Below, in pieces: positions 7,910-17,031 of a stretch of DNA of 64,000 nucleotides. This stretch comes from Nesterenkonia lacusekhoensis (GTDB lineage: Bacteria; Actinomycetota; Actinomycetes; Actinomycetales; Micrococcaceae). Position 1 is the stretch's first letter. The number at the start of each line of letters is the position of its first letter. A model generated the notes under the pieces. It was not told the origin of the DNA. It ran no database searches and saw only the letters and a program-made list of their open reading frames with translations. Location: positions 2,542,001 through 2,606,000 of the forward strand of contig NZ_JAGINX010000001.1 in NCBI RefSeq assembly GCF_017876395.1, given 5' to 3'. Made by a program: the position numbers and the translations under genes.

Positions 7910-8662
7910 ATGACCACTGCACTCATCGCCCTCACCGTCTGCGGCCTCGTGCTGCTGGTCTCGGCCGTTCAGCGCGTGGCCGGATTCGGGTTCGGGCTGG
8001 TCATGGCCCCATTCCTGGTGGTCCTGCTGGATCCCCATGAGGGCGTGATGCTGGCGAATCTCCTGAGCCTGGTCCCGCCGCTGTTCATCATGTGGGAGCT
8101 GCGTTCCCACATCGAGTGGCGGAAGTTCTTCTGGCTCTCCCTGGGTGGGCTGGCGATCATGATGCCCGCCGCGTGGGTCTCGGTGCAGGCGCCGGCCGGG
8201 CCGCTCTACATCGTGGTCGGGGCCGTGGTGCTGGCCGGGCTGGTCACCTCGTCGCTCTTCGCCGGCCGGGTCCACGTGGACGGCGCGGCGCTGCAGACCG
8301 CCACCGGTGTGACCGCCGGAGCCGGGGCGGTCATCGCAGGTGTGGCGGCTCCTCCGCTGACCATCTACGGGATGCTCTCCCGCTGGCCGCTGCTCCCCAT
8401 GATCGCCACGATGCAGCCCTTGTGGGTGGTGATCGCCGCCGCCTCCGTGGGCTCCAAGTGGTACCTGGGCGACGGCGTCGTGCCCGGCCTGCCCTGGTGG
8501 GGCTGGCTGGGAGCGCTGCTGGCGATCCCGCTGGGGATCTGGATCGGGCGGCTGATCCAGAATGCGGTGGACGCCAGAGTGGTGAGCCGCTTTGTGGTGG
8601 GCCTGGCCGTGGCGGGCGCTCTGCTGGCGCTGATCACCGGCGTGCGCATGACGTTCTTCTGA
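7910..8662 (+). CDS. TauE/SafE-family sulfite/organosulfonate-type permease
   Basis: The 250-residue protein has about eight membrane segments in two repeats. Each repeat begins with the family-type Gly-rich helix: QRVAGFGFGLVMAPFL near residue 18 and VTAGAGAVIAGVAAPPLTIY near residue 140. TauE/SafE members export sulfite, sulfoacetate or similar anions or carry unknown substrates; nothing adjacent fixes the substrate. I chose ATG 7910 because TAATGT (7896-7901) sits 8 nt before it, the spacing expected for a leaderless transcript. An in-frame ATG at 7898 has no properly spaced ribosome-binding site. Confidence 0.8.
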   Translation: MTTALIALTVCGLVLLVSAVQRVAGFGFGLVMAPFLVVLLDPHEGVMLANLLSLVPPLFIMWELRSHIEWRKFFWLSLGGLAIMMPAAWVSVQAPAGPLYIVVGAVVLAGLVTSSLFAGRVHVDGAALQTATGVTAGAGAVIAGVAAPPLTIYGMLSRWPLLPMIATMQPLWVVIAAASVGSKWYLGDGVVPGLPWWGWLGALLAIPLGIWIGRLIQNAVDARVVSRFVVGLAVAGALLALITGVRMTFF

Positions 8663-8739
8663 GCCTGCGGGCGGGGTCTTTGGAGCGCGCCGTGAGAGCC
8701 GGACGTGGCGATCTCTCCGCTCTCCGGCATCATGGAGGG

Positions 8740-10089
8740 ATGCTCAGAGCGCGAAGTCCTTGGCTGATCTATCTCTTCGGAGCCCTCGGCGGGCTGAACT
8801 GGGGTTATGACACCGGCGTCATCTCCGCGGCCTTGGTCTATCTGCGGCGCGACTTCGAGTTGAGCAGCTGGGCCGAGGGTGGCGTCGTCACTGCACTGGC
8901 TCTGGGGGCCGTCTTCGGTGCCACGCTGGGCGGCCGGCTCTCCGACGCCTATGGGCGCCGGGTGGTCCTGATGATCACCGCAGTGCTGTTCACTCTTGCG
9001 CCTCTGGGTATGGCGCTGTCCCCGAACACGGAGACCCTCTTCGGCTTCCGGCTGATGGTGGGGCTGGGAACCGGCCTGGCCGCCGTCGTGCTGCCGGTCT
9101 ACCTCTCCGAGATGTCGCCGCGGAAGATCCGCGGACGCGTCACCGCCTTCTACGTGCTGGCCATCGTGATCGGTCAGTTCCTCGGCTTCCTGGTGGGCGT
9201 GGCCTTCGCGCCCATGGAGTCCTGGCGCTGGATGCTGGGGCTCTCCGTGGTGCCCTCGCTGTTCTTCGCCCTGGGACTGCTGGCCGTGCGCGAGACCCCG
9301 CGCTGGCTGGTCCGCCAAGGCCGTGAGCAGGAGGCTCATGAGCTGCTGCTGCGCGACCGCAGCCCTGAGGAGGCGCGCGGCGAGCTGGAAGAGATCCACA
9401 CGGTCCAGCAGCAGGAGGAGCGCGACGGCGTCCGAGGCCTGCGCGCCCTGGCCCAGCGTTGGGTGCTGGCGATCCTGCTGGTCGGCTTTGGCCTCGGTGT
9501 CTTCCAGCAGATCATGGGCATCAACGCCGTGCTCTACTACGCGCCCACCACCCTGCAGAATGTGGGCTTCTCCGACGAGGGCGCCATTGCCTCGAACCTC
9601 ATCATCGGCGCGCTGAACATCCTGGCGGTTTGGGTCGCCATCACCTACACCGACCGCTGGGGGCGCCGGCCCATGCTCCTGGTCGGAGCAGCCGGCACGG
9701 CGATCTCCCTGGCGGTGCTCGCCGCGGTCAACCTGACCATGCCCGCGCCCGAGGGCCTCGGGCCGCTGGGCATCATCACTCTGGGCTGCCTCGGCGTGTT
9801 CATCTTCCTGTTCCAGGTCAGCTGGGGAGCCCTGGTGTGGGTGGTGCTCGGCGAGATCTTCCCGCTGGGTGTCCGCGCGGCCGCCATGGGTGTGGTCACC
9901 GCCGCTCACTGGGTGGCCAACGGTGCGGTCTCGCTGTTCTTCCCCACGGTGCTGGAGGCCTTCGGCGTCGGGTGGGTCTTCGCGGGCTTCGCAGGCATCT
10001 GCGCGGCGGCGTTCCTGTTCACCTGGACCAAGGTCCCGGAGACCAAGGAGCGCTCACTGGAGCAGATCGAACAGTCCTTCCGGCGCTGA
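8740..10089 (+). CDS. MFS sugar porter (sugar:H+ symporter)
   Basis: This is a twelve-helix major facilitator of the sugar-porter subfamily, about 449 residues. Signatures visible are LNWGYDTGVISAAL in TM1, GGRLSDAYGRRVV in loop 2-3, YLSEMSPRKIRGR (the PESPR-like motif), QQIMGINAVLYYAPT in TM7, TDRWGRRPMLL in loop 8-9 and VPETKERSLEQIE at the C-terminus. These predict hexose, pentose or polyol uptake. The start at ATG 8740 directly follows GGAGGG, which is too close to be ideal; an upstream in-frame GTG near 8691 is an alternative. It converges with the HAD-GH65 gene across palindromic element C1. A shared role in sugar use is possible but not shown. Confidence 0.88.
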   Translation: MLRARSPWLIYLFGALGGLNWGYDTGVISAALVYLRRDFELSSWAEGGVVTALALGAVFGATLGGRLSDAYGRRVVLMITAVLFTLAPLGMALSPNTETLFGFRLMVGLGTGLAAVVLPVYLSEMSPRKIRGRVTAFYVLAIVIGQFLGFLVGVAFAPMESWRWMLGLSVVPSLFFALGLLAVRETPRWLVRQGREQEAHELLLRDRSPEEARGELEEIHTVQQQEERDGVRGLRALAQRWVLAILLVGFGLGVFQQIMGINAVLYYAPTTLQNVGFSDEGAIASNLIIGALNILAVWVAITYTDRWGRRPMLLVGAAGTAISLAVLAAVNLTMPAPEGLGPLGIITLGCLGVFIFLFQVSWGALVWVVLGEIFPLGVRAAAMGVVTAAHWVANGAVSLFFPTVLEAFGVGWVFAGFAGICAAAFLFTWTKVPETKERSLEQIEQSFRR

Positions 10090-10108
10090 ACACACTGCCT
10101 GCCGCACC

Positions 10109-10184
10109 TGCGATTCGAGCGGGCTTTTGGCCCTTATGACGCCTTGATCAGGCTGAAAAGGGCGAAAACCCCGCTCGAATCGCA
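10109..10184. repeat. 76-nt palindromic element, family C copy 1
   Basis: The arms begin TGCGATTCGAGCGGG and end CCCGCTCGAATCGCA, with GGCCCTTAT and AAAAGGGC continuing the stem and a small GCCT-TGATC-AGGC tip. It lies between the convergent MFS and HAD-GH65 genes. Copies of identical length are at 50652-50727 (opposite orientation) and 58289-58364. Confidence 0.85.
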
Positions 10185-10217
10185 GTAGGAATCGCAGTGA
10201 ATCGCAGCAGCGGGGGC

Positions 10218-13200
10218 TCAGGCCCCTGTGCGCTGATGCTCGCGGGCCTGATGCTCCAGCTTCACCGTCCACTCCTCGCCGGGGGCCAGCTGCTTGGCCT
10301 TGCCCTCCACGTTGACGTCGATCGGCTCCGCCGAACCCTCGGAGAGCTTCAGGTTCACCTCTTCGTGATCGATGTGCACCACGATCGGCTGGTTGCGGTA
10401 GCGCATCCGGAAGGTGACCTCGGGCAGCTCATCCGGCAGCAGCGGGTGCATCCACAGCGCATCGGCGCGGGTCTCGACGCCGGCATAACACCTGATCACC
10501 ATATCCACGGTCCCGGCCATCATGCCCAGGTGGATGCCTTCGCGGGTGGTGCCGCCCTGGGTGTCGGAGAGGTCGGACTCCAGAGCCTCCTTGAAGAGGT
10601 TCCAGGAGCCGGCGCGGTCGAAGCGCGCGGCGACCCAGGCGTGGACCAGCCGGGAGAGCGTGGAGCCGTGGGAGGAACGGGCCAGGTAGTACTCCACCGT
10701 GTTCCCGAAGTCCTCGATGGTCAGCTCGTAGCCCATGTGGTCCAGGGTGTTGATGAGCTCGTGGGCGGAGAACAGGTAGCAGAGCATGAGCACATCGGCC
10801 TGCTTGGAGAGCTTGTACCGGTTGGTGGCGTCGCCCTCCGCCTGCAGGATCAGGTCCAGGCGGCCGATGTTGCCGTACTTGGCCTTATAGCCCTCCCAGT
10901 CGAACTCCAGCAGATCCTCATAGCCGTCGAACTGGCTGATGACCCCGTCCTCATGGAAGTGCAGGCGCAGCCGCTGGGAGATGTGCTCCCAGTGGTCCAG
11001 CTCGTCCTCGAAGATGTCCAGCCATTCGGAGAGCGGATCGTCCCGGCCGTCGAGCTCCCGCACCAGTTCCGCGGTGTGCCGCAGCATGTAGGAGGTCATG
11101 ACGTTGGTGTACGCGTTGTTCCGCAGGCCGGAGCCCGGGGTCTCCGGATAGCCGTCGTGGTATTCGTCCGGGCCCATGACACCTTCGATGTCGTAGCGGT
11201 CGGACTCGGCGTCGTAGGTGGCCAGCGAGGCGAAGAACCGGCTGATCTCCACCAGCATCTCCGCGCCGTAGTCGGAGAGGAAGGTGTAGTCCTGGGTGAT
11301 CTCGAAGTACTGCAGCACCGAGTAGGCGATCGCCAGGGAGACGTGGCGCTGCCGGTGGGAGTTGTCCGGCATCCACGAGTTCGAGCGTGGGTTCCACAGC
11401 TCGGTGGGAGTCTCCTCGCGGCCGTCGGATCCTGCCTGCCACGGGAACATCGCGCCCTCGTAACCCTCGGCACGCGCCATCGCACGGGCCTCTCCGAGCC
11501 GGCGGGACCGGTAGAGCAGCAGCCCACGGGTCAGCTCTGGGCGACGCAGCGTCAGCATCGGGTACATGAACATCTCGTCCCAGAACAGGTGACCGCGGTA
11601 GCCCTCCCCGGAGAGGCCGCGGGCCGGCAGGGTCGCATCCAGGTCATGGCGGGCGCCGAAGGCGGTCTGCAGCACGTGGAAGGTGTGCAGATTCAGCGCC
11701 AGCTGCTGCCGGGAGGGCTCCGAGCCGATGGAGACGGCGAAGCGGTGCCACAGCACGCCCCACATCTCCTCGTGGTAGGTCAGCAGGGTGCGGAAGCGGG
11801 AGGCCCGCTGGACCTTCTTGACCGCGTTGTGCCAGACGGTGGAGATGGCGTGGTCGTGGGAGTTGGAGACCGCGGCGATCTTCTCGATCCGCACCGGCCC
11901 CCCGGCGTCGAGGTGCAGGGAGATGTCCTGTCCGGCCACCAGATTGCCCTCGTGCACCGGGCGGCGCATCGGACGGGTGTTGCCGTTGGTCATCACCGAG
12001 GTCCGCGTCGCGACGGCGATCTGCACCTTGGACTGGTTGGTCTCGGTCTCCAGCAGGACGGTCTCGCCGTCGACCTCGCGGGAGTCCACCGGGTCGAGGT
12101 GGTTGCCGGCCAGCTCGCGGTCGGCGGCCACGTTCCGGTTGGCCACCCGGCCGTCGATCATGGACCGGACGTTGACGTTGCCGGACCAGTTCTCGGCCTC
12201 GATCTTCATCTCCATGGCGGCCAGCTGCACCCCGGCCAGTGCCTGGAACTGCCGGGTGGTGACCTTGGTGCGCCGCCCGTGGAGGTCCTGGAAGCGGGCG
12301 ATCCGGGTGACCAGACCGCGGCGCATGTCCAGCTCCTGGCAGTAGTCGATGAGCTCTGGGGAGCCGGGCAGCAGCGGGTTTCCCGCCTCCGGGGTGACCT
12401 GGAGGAAGGTCCAGTCCGGGATGTTGACCATATGCTCGGTCTCCACCGTCTTGCCCATGATGTCGGTCTTCAGGCGGTTGAAGACCCCGGCGATGTAGGT
12501 GCCCGGGTAGTGGGTGGCATCGGCCGTGGTTCCGGGGTAGTTGCCTCGGGTTCCCCAATAGCCGTTGGCCATCGAGCACAGCACCTCACGGGTGGGCTCG
12601 TCCTTGGGGTCGAAGCTGTCATAGCTGAGCACCCAGTCCGGGTCATACGGCTTAGTGGTGCGGTTGGCCAGGTTCATCACGGCGAGGTCCTGGACGACGA
12701 CGTCGGCCCCGCCCTCCTTCAGCCGGCACGGGTCATCGCCGCGGTTCAGTCCGACCACCATGCCGAAGTTCCCGGCCCGGCCGGCCTGGACCCCGGAGAC
12801 GGCGTCCTCGACCACGATGGCGTCCTCCGGCTCCACGCGCAGCAGCGCAGAGGCGTGCAGGAACATCGCCGGGCTGGGCTTGCCGGGCAGCCCCAGCTCC
12901 AGGGCATCGGTGCCGTCGACGATCACGTTGAAGGCATCCAGCAGTCCGGCGATCTGCAGCACGTGGCGGCCGTTGCGGGAGGAGGTCACCAGCGCGGTGG
13001 GGATGCCGTCGGCGCGCAGCTGGTGGATCAGCTCCACCGTGGTCTGGAAGACCTCGACGCCGTCGCGCTCGAGCACCTGCTCGAAGAAGCTCTGCTTGCG
13101 GGCGGCCAGGCCGTGGACCGTCAGCGTCTGCGGGGAGTCGCCCGGGTCGCCGTCGGGCACTGGGAGGTTCCGCGCCTTCAGCAGGCTGCGGACTCCGTCC

Positions 13201-13433
13201 TCACGCGGGCGGCCGTCCACGTAGTTGAGGTAGTCCTCGTCCGTGAACTCCGGCTGCGGAGACCCGGCGATCTCCGTCAGCGCGGCGTCGAACAGTTCCT
13301 TCCATGCCTGGGCGTGGACACCGGCGGTGTCGGTGACCACGCCGTCCATGTCGAAGATCACCGCCCGGAAGTGGCGCAGCGCGTGCCGCTTGGCCTCGGC
13401 GCTGTGACGGAAGGGATTCTCAAAGGGATGCAT
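10218..13433 (-). CDS. HAD phosphatase/mutase fused to GH65 glycoside phosphorylase/hydrolase
   Basis: This 1071-residue protein has an N-terminal HAD domain (about 1-240) with motif I VIFDMDGVVTDT, motif II-like LVTSS and motif IV VVEDAVSGVQAGRAG. A full GH65 family enzyme follows (about 270-1050) with WDEMFMYP and MGPDEYHDGYPET, where the Glu of DEYHD is the family's general acid. GH65 enzymes phosphorolyse or hydrolyse maltose, trehalose, kojibiose and similar alpha-glucosides. The HAD domain resembles beta-phosphoglucomutases, so the fusion could release beta-glucose-1-phosphate and convert it to glucose-6-phosphate in one chain. Similar fusions occur in actinobacteria, including the mycobacterial protein annotated OtsB1. 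The exact sugar is uncertain. Confidence 0.88.
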   Translation of the reverse strand: MHPFENPFRHSAEAKRHALRHFRAVIFDMDGVVTDTAGVHAQAWKELFDAALTEIAGSPQPEFTDEDYLNYVDGRPREDGVRSLLKARNLPVPDGDPGDSPQTLTVHGLAARKQSFFEQVLERDGVEVFQTTVELIHQLRADGIPTALVTSSRNGRHVLQIAGLLDAFNVIVDGTDALELGLPGKPSPAMFLHASALLRVEPEDAIVVEDAVSGVQAGRAGNFGMVVGLNRGDDPCRLKEGGADVVVQDLAVMNLANRTTKPYDPDWVLSYDSFDPKDEPTREVLCSMANGYWGTRGNYPGTTADATHYPGTYIAGVFNRLKTDIMGKTVETEHMVNIPDWTFLQVTPEAGNPLLPGSPELIDYCQELDMRRGLVTRIARFQDLHGRRTKVTTRQFQALAGVQLAAMEMKIEAENWSGNVNVRSMIDGRVANRNVAADRELAGNHLDPVDSREVDGETVLLETETNQSKVQIAVATRTSVMTNGNTRPMRRPVHEGNLVAGQDISLHLDAGGPVRIEKIAAVSNSHDHAISTVWHNAVKKVQRASRFRTLLTYHEEMWGVLWHRFAVSIGSEPSRQQLALNLHTFHVLQTAFGARHDLDATLPARGLSGEGYRGHLFWDEMFMYPMLTLRRPELTRGLLLYRSRRLGEARAMARAEGYEGAMFPWQAGSDGREETPTELWNPRSNSWMPDNSHRQRHVSLAIAYSVLQYFEITQDYTFLSDYGAEMLVEISRFFASLATYDAESDRYDIEGVMGPDEYHDGYPETPGSGLRNNAYTNVMTSYMLRHTAELVRELDGRDDPLSEWLDIFEDELDHWEHISQRLRLHFHEDGVISQFDGYEDLLEFDWEGYKAKYGNIGRLDLILQAEGDATNRYKLSKQADVLMLCYLFSAHELINTLDHMGYELTIEDFGNTVEYYLARSSHGSTLSRLVHAWVAARFDRAGSWNLFKEALESDLSDTQGGTTREGIHLGMMAGTVDMVIRCYAGVETRADALWMHPLLPDELPEVTFRMRYRNQPIVVHIDHEEVNLKLSEGSAEPIDVNVEGKAKQLAPGEEWTVKLEHQAREHQRTGA

Positions 13434-13598
13434 CAGGTACCTCTCGGCTGGTGTCAGAGGTCGTCTACTGTCATTTCATGTCCGCGTCCCCATCTTATGC
13501 GCGGGGCTGCGGTCACCCTAGGCAACTTTGGGTTTCGGGCATGTGTCCGGTTCCAGTGTCCTCCTCCCGGGGCCGATGATCCTGCTACCGTTCTTGAT

Positions 13599-14603
13599 AT
13601 GGCGCGGCGGAGCAGCATCGAGCTGACGTTCCTGGAGGTCACCGGAACGTCCAAAGAGACCACAGTGGCCGGCGGCGTCGTCGTCGACTGGATCGATAAG
13701 ACTGCCTACGCCTGTGCCGCCTCCTGGGCGCGTTCGGCCTGTCGGACCTCCTATGTGGGCAATATGCACTTCACCGTGCCGGTCCCGCGGGACACTCCGG
13801 TGACCGTGCAGGCGCGCGTGGTGCACACCGGCAAGACCTCCGTGCATATCCAGACCCGCGTGCTGATCCGGAACACCACGGCCTCGGGCGCGCGAGCCGA
13901 GAGCGCTGAGGGTGAAGGCGCCGGGGGTACCCCCGACGACGTCTGGACCGTGTGCACCGAGTGCTTCATGATCTATGTGGCCGTGGGGGAGGACGGCGAT
14001 CCTGCGCCGGTGGAGCCCTTCGAGCCGCAGACCGAGCTGGAGCGGCGCCGTGACGTCGACGCTTCTCAGCGCATGGTCTACCGGCGTCAGGTGGAGGAGA
14101 CCATCCAGTCCATGCCGGAGGGGATGGGCAGCTCCGAGGCGCTGACCCTGCGTTTCCTGGCCGACACCGAGGATCGGTATCCGGACGGGAAGATGCGCGG
14201 CGGTGCGGTCATGAAGTGGATCGACAAGACTGCTGAGATCTGCGCGGAGCGGTACTGCGGCTATGACGTCGCCGCCGTGCTGACCGGAGGGGTGCGCTTC
14301 TACCGGCCCATCACCATCGGGGATCTGGTGGAGGTGGATGCCCGCCTGGTGCTCACCGGGTCGAAGTCCATGCACGTGCTGGTGCGTGTGCGTGCCGGCG
14401 GACGTCAGGAGCGGAATCCGGAGGTGGTCGCCTACGGTCTGCCCGTGATGGTGGCACCCGACGGCGAAGGCTCCGCCCGGCACATCCCGCCCTGGGAGCC
14501 GATCACCGATGAGGATCACGCCGTGGCCGAGAAGGCCCGTCAGCTGCGGGACCTGCGCAACGCGACGCTGCTGACCCCCAGCCCGCTGGCCTCCTCCAGC
14601 TGA
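13599..14603 (+). CDS. Acyl-CoA thioesterase with tandem hotdog domains
   Basis: The 334-residue protein contains two hotdog-fold thioesterase domains, about residues 1-150 and 165-310. Each carries the acyl-CoA hydrolase pattern: GGVVVDWIDKTAYACA in the first and GGAVMKWIDKTAEICA in the second. Between them is an acidic linker. Such double-hotdog proteins (BACH/YciA-like) hydrolyse medium- or long-chain acyl-CoA. The start at ATG 13599 is preceded by TACCGT (13586-13591) at 7 nt, which is compatible with a leaderless transcript; no Shine-Dalgarno is seen. It is divergent from the HAD-GH65 gene. Confidence 0.88.
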   Translation: MARRSSIELTFLEVTGTSKETTVAGGVVVDWIDKTAYACAASWARSACRTSYVGNMHFTVPVPRDTPVTVQARVVHTGKTSVHIQTRVLIRNTTASGARAESAEGEGAGGTPDDVWTVCTECFMIYVAVGEDGDPAPVEPFEPQTELERRRDVDASQRMVYRRQVEETIQSMPEGMGSSEALTLRFLADTEDRYPDGKMRGGAVMKWIDKTAEICAERYCGYDVAAVLTGGVRFYRPITIGDLVEVDARLVLTGSKSMHVLVRVRAGGRQERNPEVVAYGLPVMVAPDGEGSARHIPPWEPITDEDHAVAEKARQLRDLRNATLLTPSPLASSS

Positions 14604-14659
14604 GCCGCGGGGGCGGGCTTCTGCCGGGGAGGCGATGGGTCCCTTCTAGACTGGACCCG

Positions 14660-15670
14660 ATGACGCATCCAGAGCAGAACCCCTACGGGTACCCTCCACA
14701 GCAGCCCGGTCAGGCCGGGGACTCCGGGCAGCAGCTCGGGCAGCCCGGCCCGTCGTTCCAGCCCCCTGGCCCGTCGCCGGAACAGTTCCAGCCCGGCTAT
14801 CCGGGTCAGGCTCCGCAGCAGTACCAGCCGTACCCGCAGCCGCCCCGGAAGAGGCAGCTCGACGCCGATCCCGGCCGCTTCACCTGGTGGGACGCCGGAG
14901 CCACCCTGCTCTACATCCTCGGGTTCATGACAGGCCTGATCTCCCTGCTGATCTACGTGCTCCCCGGCGTCAGCGATCTGCTCACCAGCGGCGTGCAGGA
15001 GGACCTCAACCTGGCCGCCTTCTTGGGCAACGCCATCAGCTATGGCATCCTCGGCACAGTCGCCATCGTCCTGTCCTTCGGCGCTCTGGTCCGTTCGATC
15101 AGAACCTTCTCGTACCTCTGGTGGCTGAAGCTGCTGCTGATCCCAGTCATCTGGGTGGGCATCCTGGTCTTCAACGCTGCGCTGGTCCTCATCCTCGGAG
15201 AGGAGCCGCAGACCTCACAGAATCAGGAGGGCATCGTCGAGATGCTCGGGGTGGTGCCCTTCCTGGCCGCTTTCGTGGTCATCGGACTGCTGGGCCCTTA
15301 TGTGGAGGAGTACTTCTTCCGGCATCTGTTGATCGGCAAGCTCTCACGGCATGTGAACATCTGGATCTGCGCGGCCATCTCGGTGGTCTCATTCCCGCTC
15401 CTCCATTTCCTGCCGGCACTCGTCGGGGCGGCCGATGACCTGACCTTGGTCGCTGTCCTGCCGTATCTGACCATGGGCCTGGCCTTCACCCTGGCCTACA
15501 TCCTCACCGGGCGCTCACTGATCTACGCCTGGCTGCTGCATGCCTTCAACAACACCATGTCGCTGCTGGTCACCTACTACGTGATGCCCTGGGCCGAGGA
15601 CATGGAGGAGCAGCTGGACCAGCTGGAGCAGGCCGGTCACATCCTGCGCGTGGTGCTGGTCGGCGCATGA
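14660..15670 (+). CDS. CPBP-family intramembrane glutamic protease
   Basis: The 336-residue protein starts with a Pro/Gln/Tyr-rich cytoplasmic tail (residues 1-65, NPYGYPPQQPGQ and similar). About eight membrane helices follow. The CPBP (CaaX protease and bacteriocin-processing, Abi) motifs are present: YVEEYFFRHLLIGKL with the catalytic Glu pair, then FPLLHFLPA, then LLHAFNNT. Actual substrates of actinobacterial members are largely unknown. TAGACT (14647-14652) ends 7 nt before ATG 14660, so the transcript is probably leaderless. Its stop overlaps the MATE gene start by 4 nt (ATGA), implying one operon. Confidence 0.85.
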   Translation: MTHPEQNPYGYPPQQPGQAGDSGQQLGQPGPSFQPPGPSPEQFQPGYPGQAPQQYQPYPQPPRKRQLDADPGRFTWWDAGATLLYILGFMTGLISLLIYVLPGVSDLLTSGVQEDLNLAAFLGNAISYGILGTVAIVLSFGALVRSIRTFSYLWWLKLLLIPVIWVGILVFNAALVLILGEEPQTSQNQEGIVEMLGVVPFLAAFVVIGLLGPYVEEYFFRHLLIGKLSRHVNIWICAAISVVSFPLLHFLPALVGAADDLTLVAVLPYLTMGLAFTLAYILTGRSLIYAWLLHAFNNTMSLLVTYYVMPWAEDMEEQLDQLEQAGHILRVVLVGA

Positions 15671-17007
15671 GCGACCCGCGTCCGCTGCCGCGGCAGATCC
15701 TCGCGCTCGCGGTCCCCGCTCTGGGCGCGCTGCTGGCCGAGCCCCTCTTCCTGCTGGCCGACACCGTCATCATCGGCCGGCTCGGCGTCGAGGAGCTGGC
15801 CGGAGCCGCCCTCGGCATCACCGTGATGCACACGGTCACCGGTCTGATGATCTTCCTGGCCTACTCCACCACGCCGGCCGTGGCGCGCTATATCGGCGCA
15901 GGCCGGCTCAGCAAGGCGCTGGCCGCCGGGCGCGACGGCCTGTGGCTGGCGCTGCTGCTCGGCGTCGGGCTGGCGCTGCTGGGCGCGGTCGCCGGTGAAC
16001 AGCTTCTGGGCCTGATGGGCAGCCACGACTCCGGCGGCCCCGGGGTCCACGCCAACGCCTGGGACTATCTGCTGTGGTCGCTGCCCGGGATCCCCGGGAT
16101 CCTGCTGGTCTTCGCCGCCACCGGCGTGCTGCGCGGGATGCAGGACACCAAGACCCCACTGATCGTGGCCGGAGTCGGCTTCGGCGGGAACATCCTGCTG
16201 AACCTGCTGCTGGTCCACGGTGTCGGGCTGGGTGTGACCGGTGCCGCCGTCGGGACCTCCATCGCCCAGTGGGGGATGGCGCTGACCTATCTGATCATCC
16301 TGGTGCCGCGGCTGGTCGCTCAGAAGGTGGAGCTGGGGCCGGATCGTCTGGGTCTGCGCCGATCCTTCGGCGTGGGGTTCTGGATGTTCCTGCGCACTGT
16401 GAGCCTGCGGGCGGCGATCGTGGCCACCGTCTTCGTGGCCACAGATCTGGGGCCTCAGACCTTGGCCGCCCACCAGGTGGCCTTCACCGTGTTCTCCACG
16501 ATGGCCTTCGCCCTGGACGCGCTGGCCATCGCCGCCCAGGCGCTGATCGGCAAGGAGCTGGGGGCGGCCCGGCGGGAGAGTGCGCGCCATATGGTCCGCG
16601 TGATGATCTGGTGGGGACTGGGCTTCGGCGTGCTGACCGGGGCGCTGCTGGCACTCTTCGCGCCGTTCGGCTCAGGGCTGTTCACGCCCGACGCCGGCGT
16701 CGCCTCCTCCATCACCGCGGCTCTGCTGGTCATGGCGGTGGCCCAGCCGCTGGCCGGCTACGTGTTCGTGCTCGACGGCGTCCTGATGGGGGCCGGTGAT
16801 GTGCAGTACCTGGCCGTGGTGGGCCTGGTGAACCTGGCCGTCTACCTTCCGGTGCTGTGGTGGATCAGCACGCTGGGCCTGGGCGGAACCCAAGCGATCC
16901 TGTGGCTGTGGGTCGGGTTCGCCGTCGTGTTCATGGGTGCGCGCGGGGTGACCTTGGGCGTGCGCGCCGCCGGGGAGCGCTGGATGGTGCTCGGGGAGTC
17001 GCGGTGA
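15667..17007 (+). CDS. MATE-family efflux transporter (DinF-like)
   Basis: The 446-residue protein has twelve predicted membrane segments in two six-helix halves. It opens with RQILALAVPALGALLAEPLFLLADTVIIGRLG, the usual DinF/MATE beginning, and the second half has DLGPQTLAAHQVAFTVFSTM. MATE proteins export cationic drugs or metabolites using Na+ or H+ gradients. It is translationally coupled to the CPBP protease gene upstream (4-nt overlap). A membrane protein of unknown function follows within 25 nt. Confidence 0.9.
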   Translation: MSDPRPLPRQILALAVPALGALLAEPLFLLADTVIIGRLGVEELAGAALGITVMHTVTGLMIFLAYSTTPAVARYIGAGRLSKALAAGRDGLWLALLLGVGLALLGAVAGEQLLGLMGSHDSGGPGVHANAWDYLLWSLPGIPGILLVFAATGVLRGMQDTKTPLIVAGVGFGGNILLNLLLVHGVGLGVTGAAVGTSIAQWGMALTYLIILVPRLVAQKVELGPDRLGLRRSFGVGFWMFLRTVSLRAAIVATVFVATDLGPQTLAAHQVAFTVFSTMAFALDALAIAAQALIGKELGAARRESARHMVRVMIWWGLGFGVLTGALLALFAPFGSGLFTPDAGVASSITAALLVMAVAQPLAGYVFVLDGVLMGAGDVQYLAVVGLVNLAVYLPVLWWISTLGLGGTQAILWLWVGFAVVFMGARGVTLGVRAAGERWMVLGESR

Positions 17008-17031
17008 CCTATGGCGGGTAGAATCGTCCGC

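Noticed and set aside
10197-13598. Very long plus-strand open frame antisense to the HAD-GH65 gene
   Set aside because: It is in frame with the thioesterase but has no family signal before 13599; the opposite strand encodes clear HAD and GH65 motifs. Long antisense frames are expected at this GC content.
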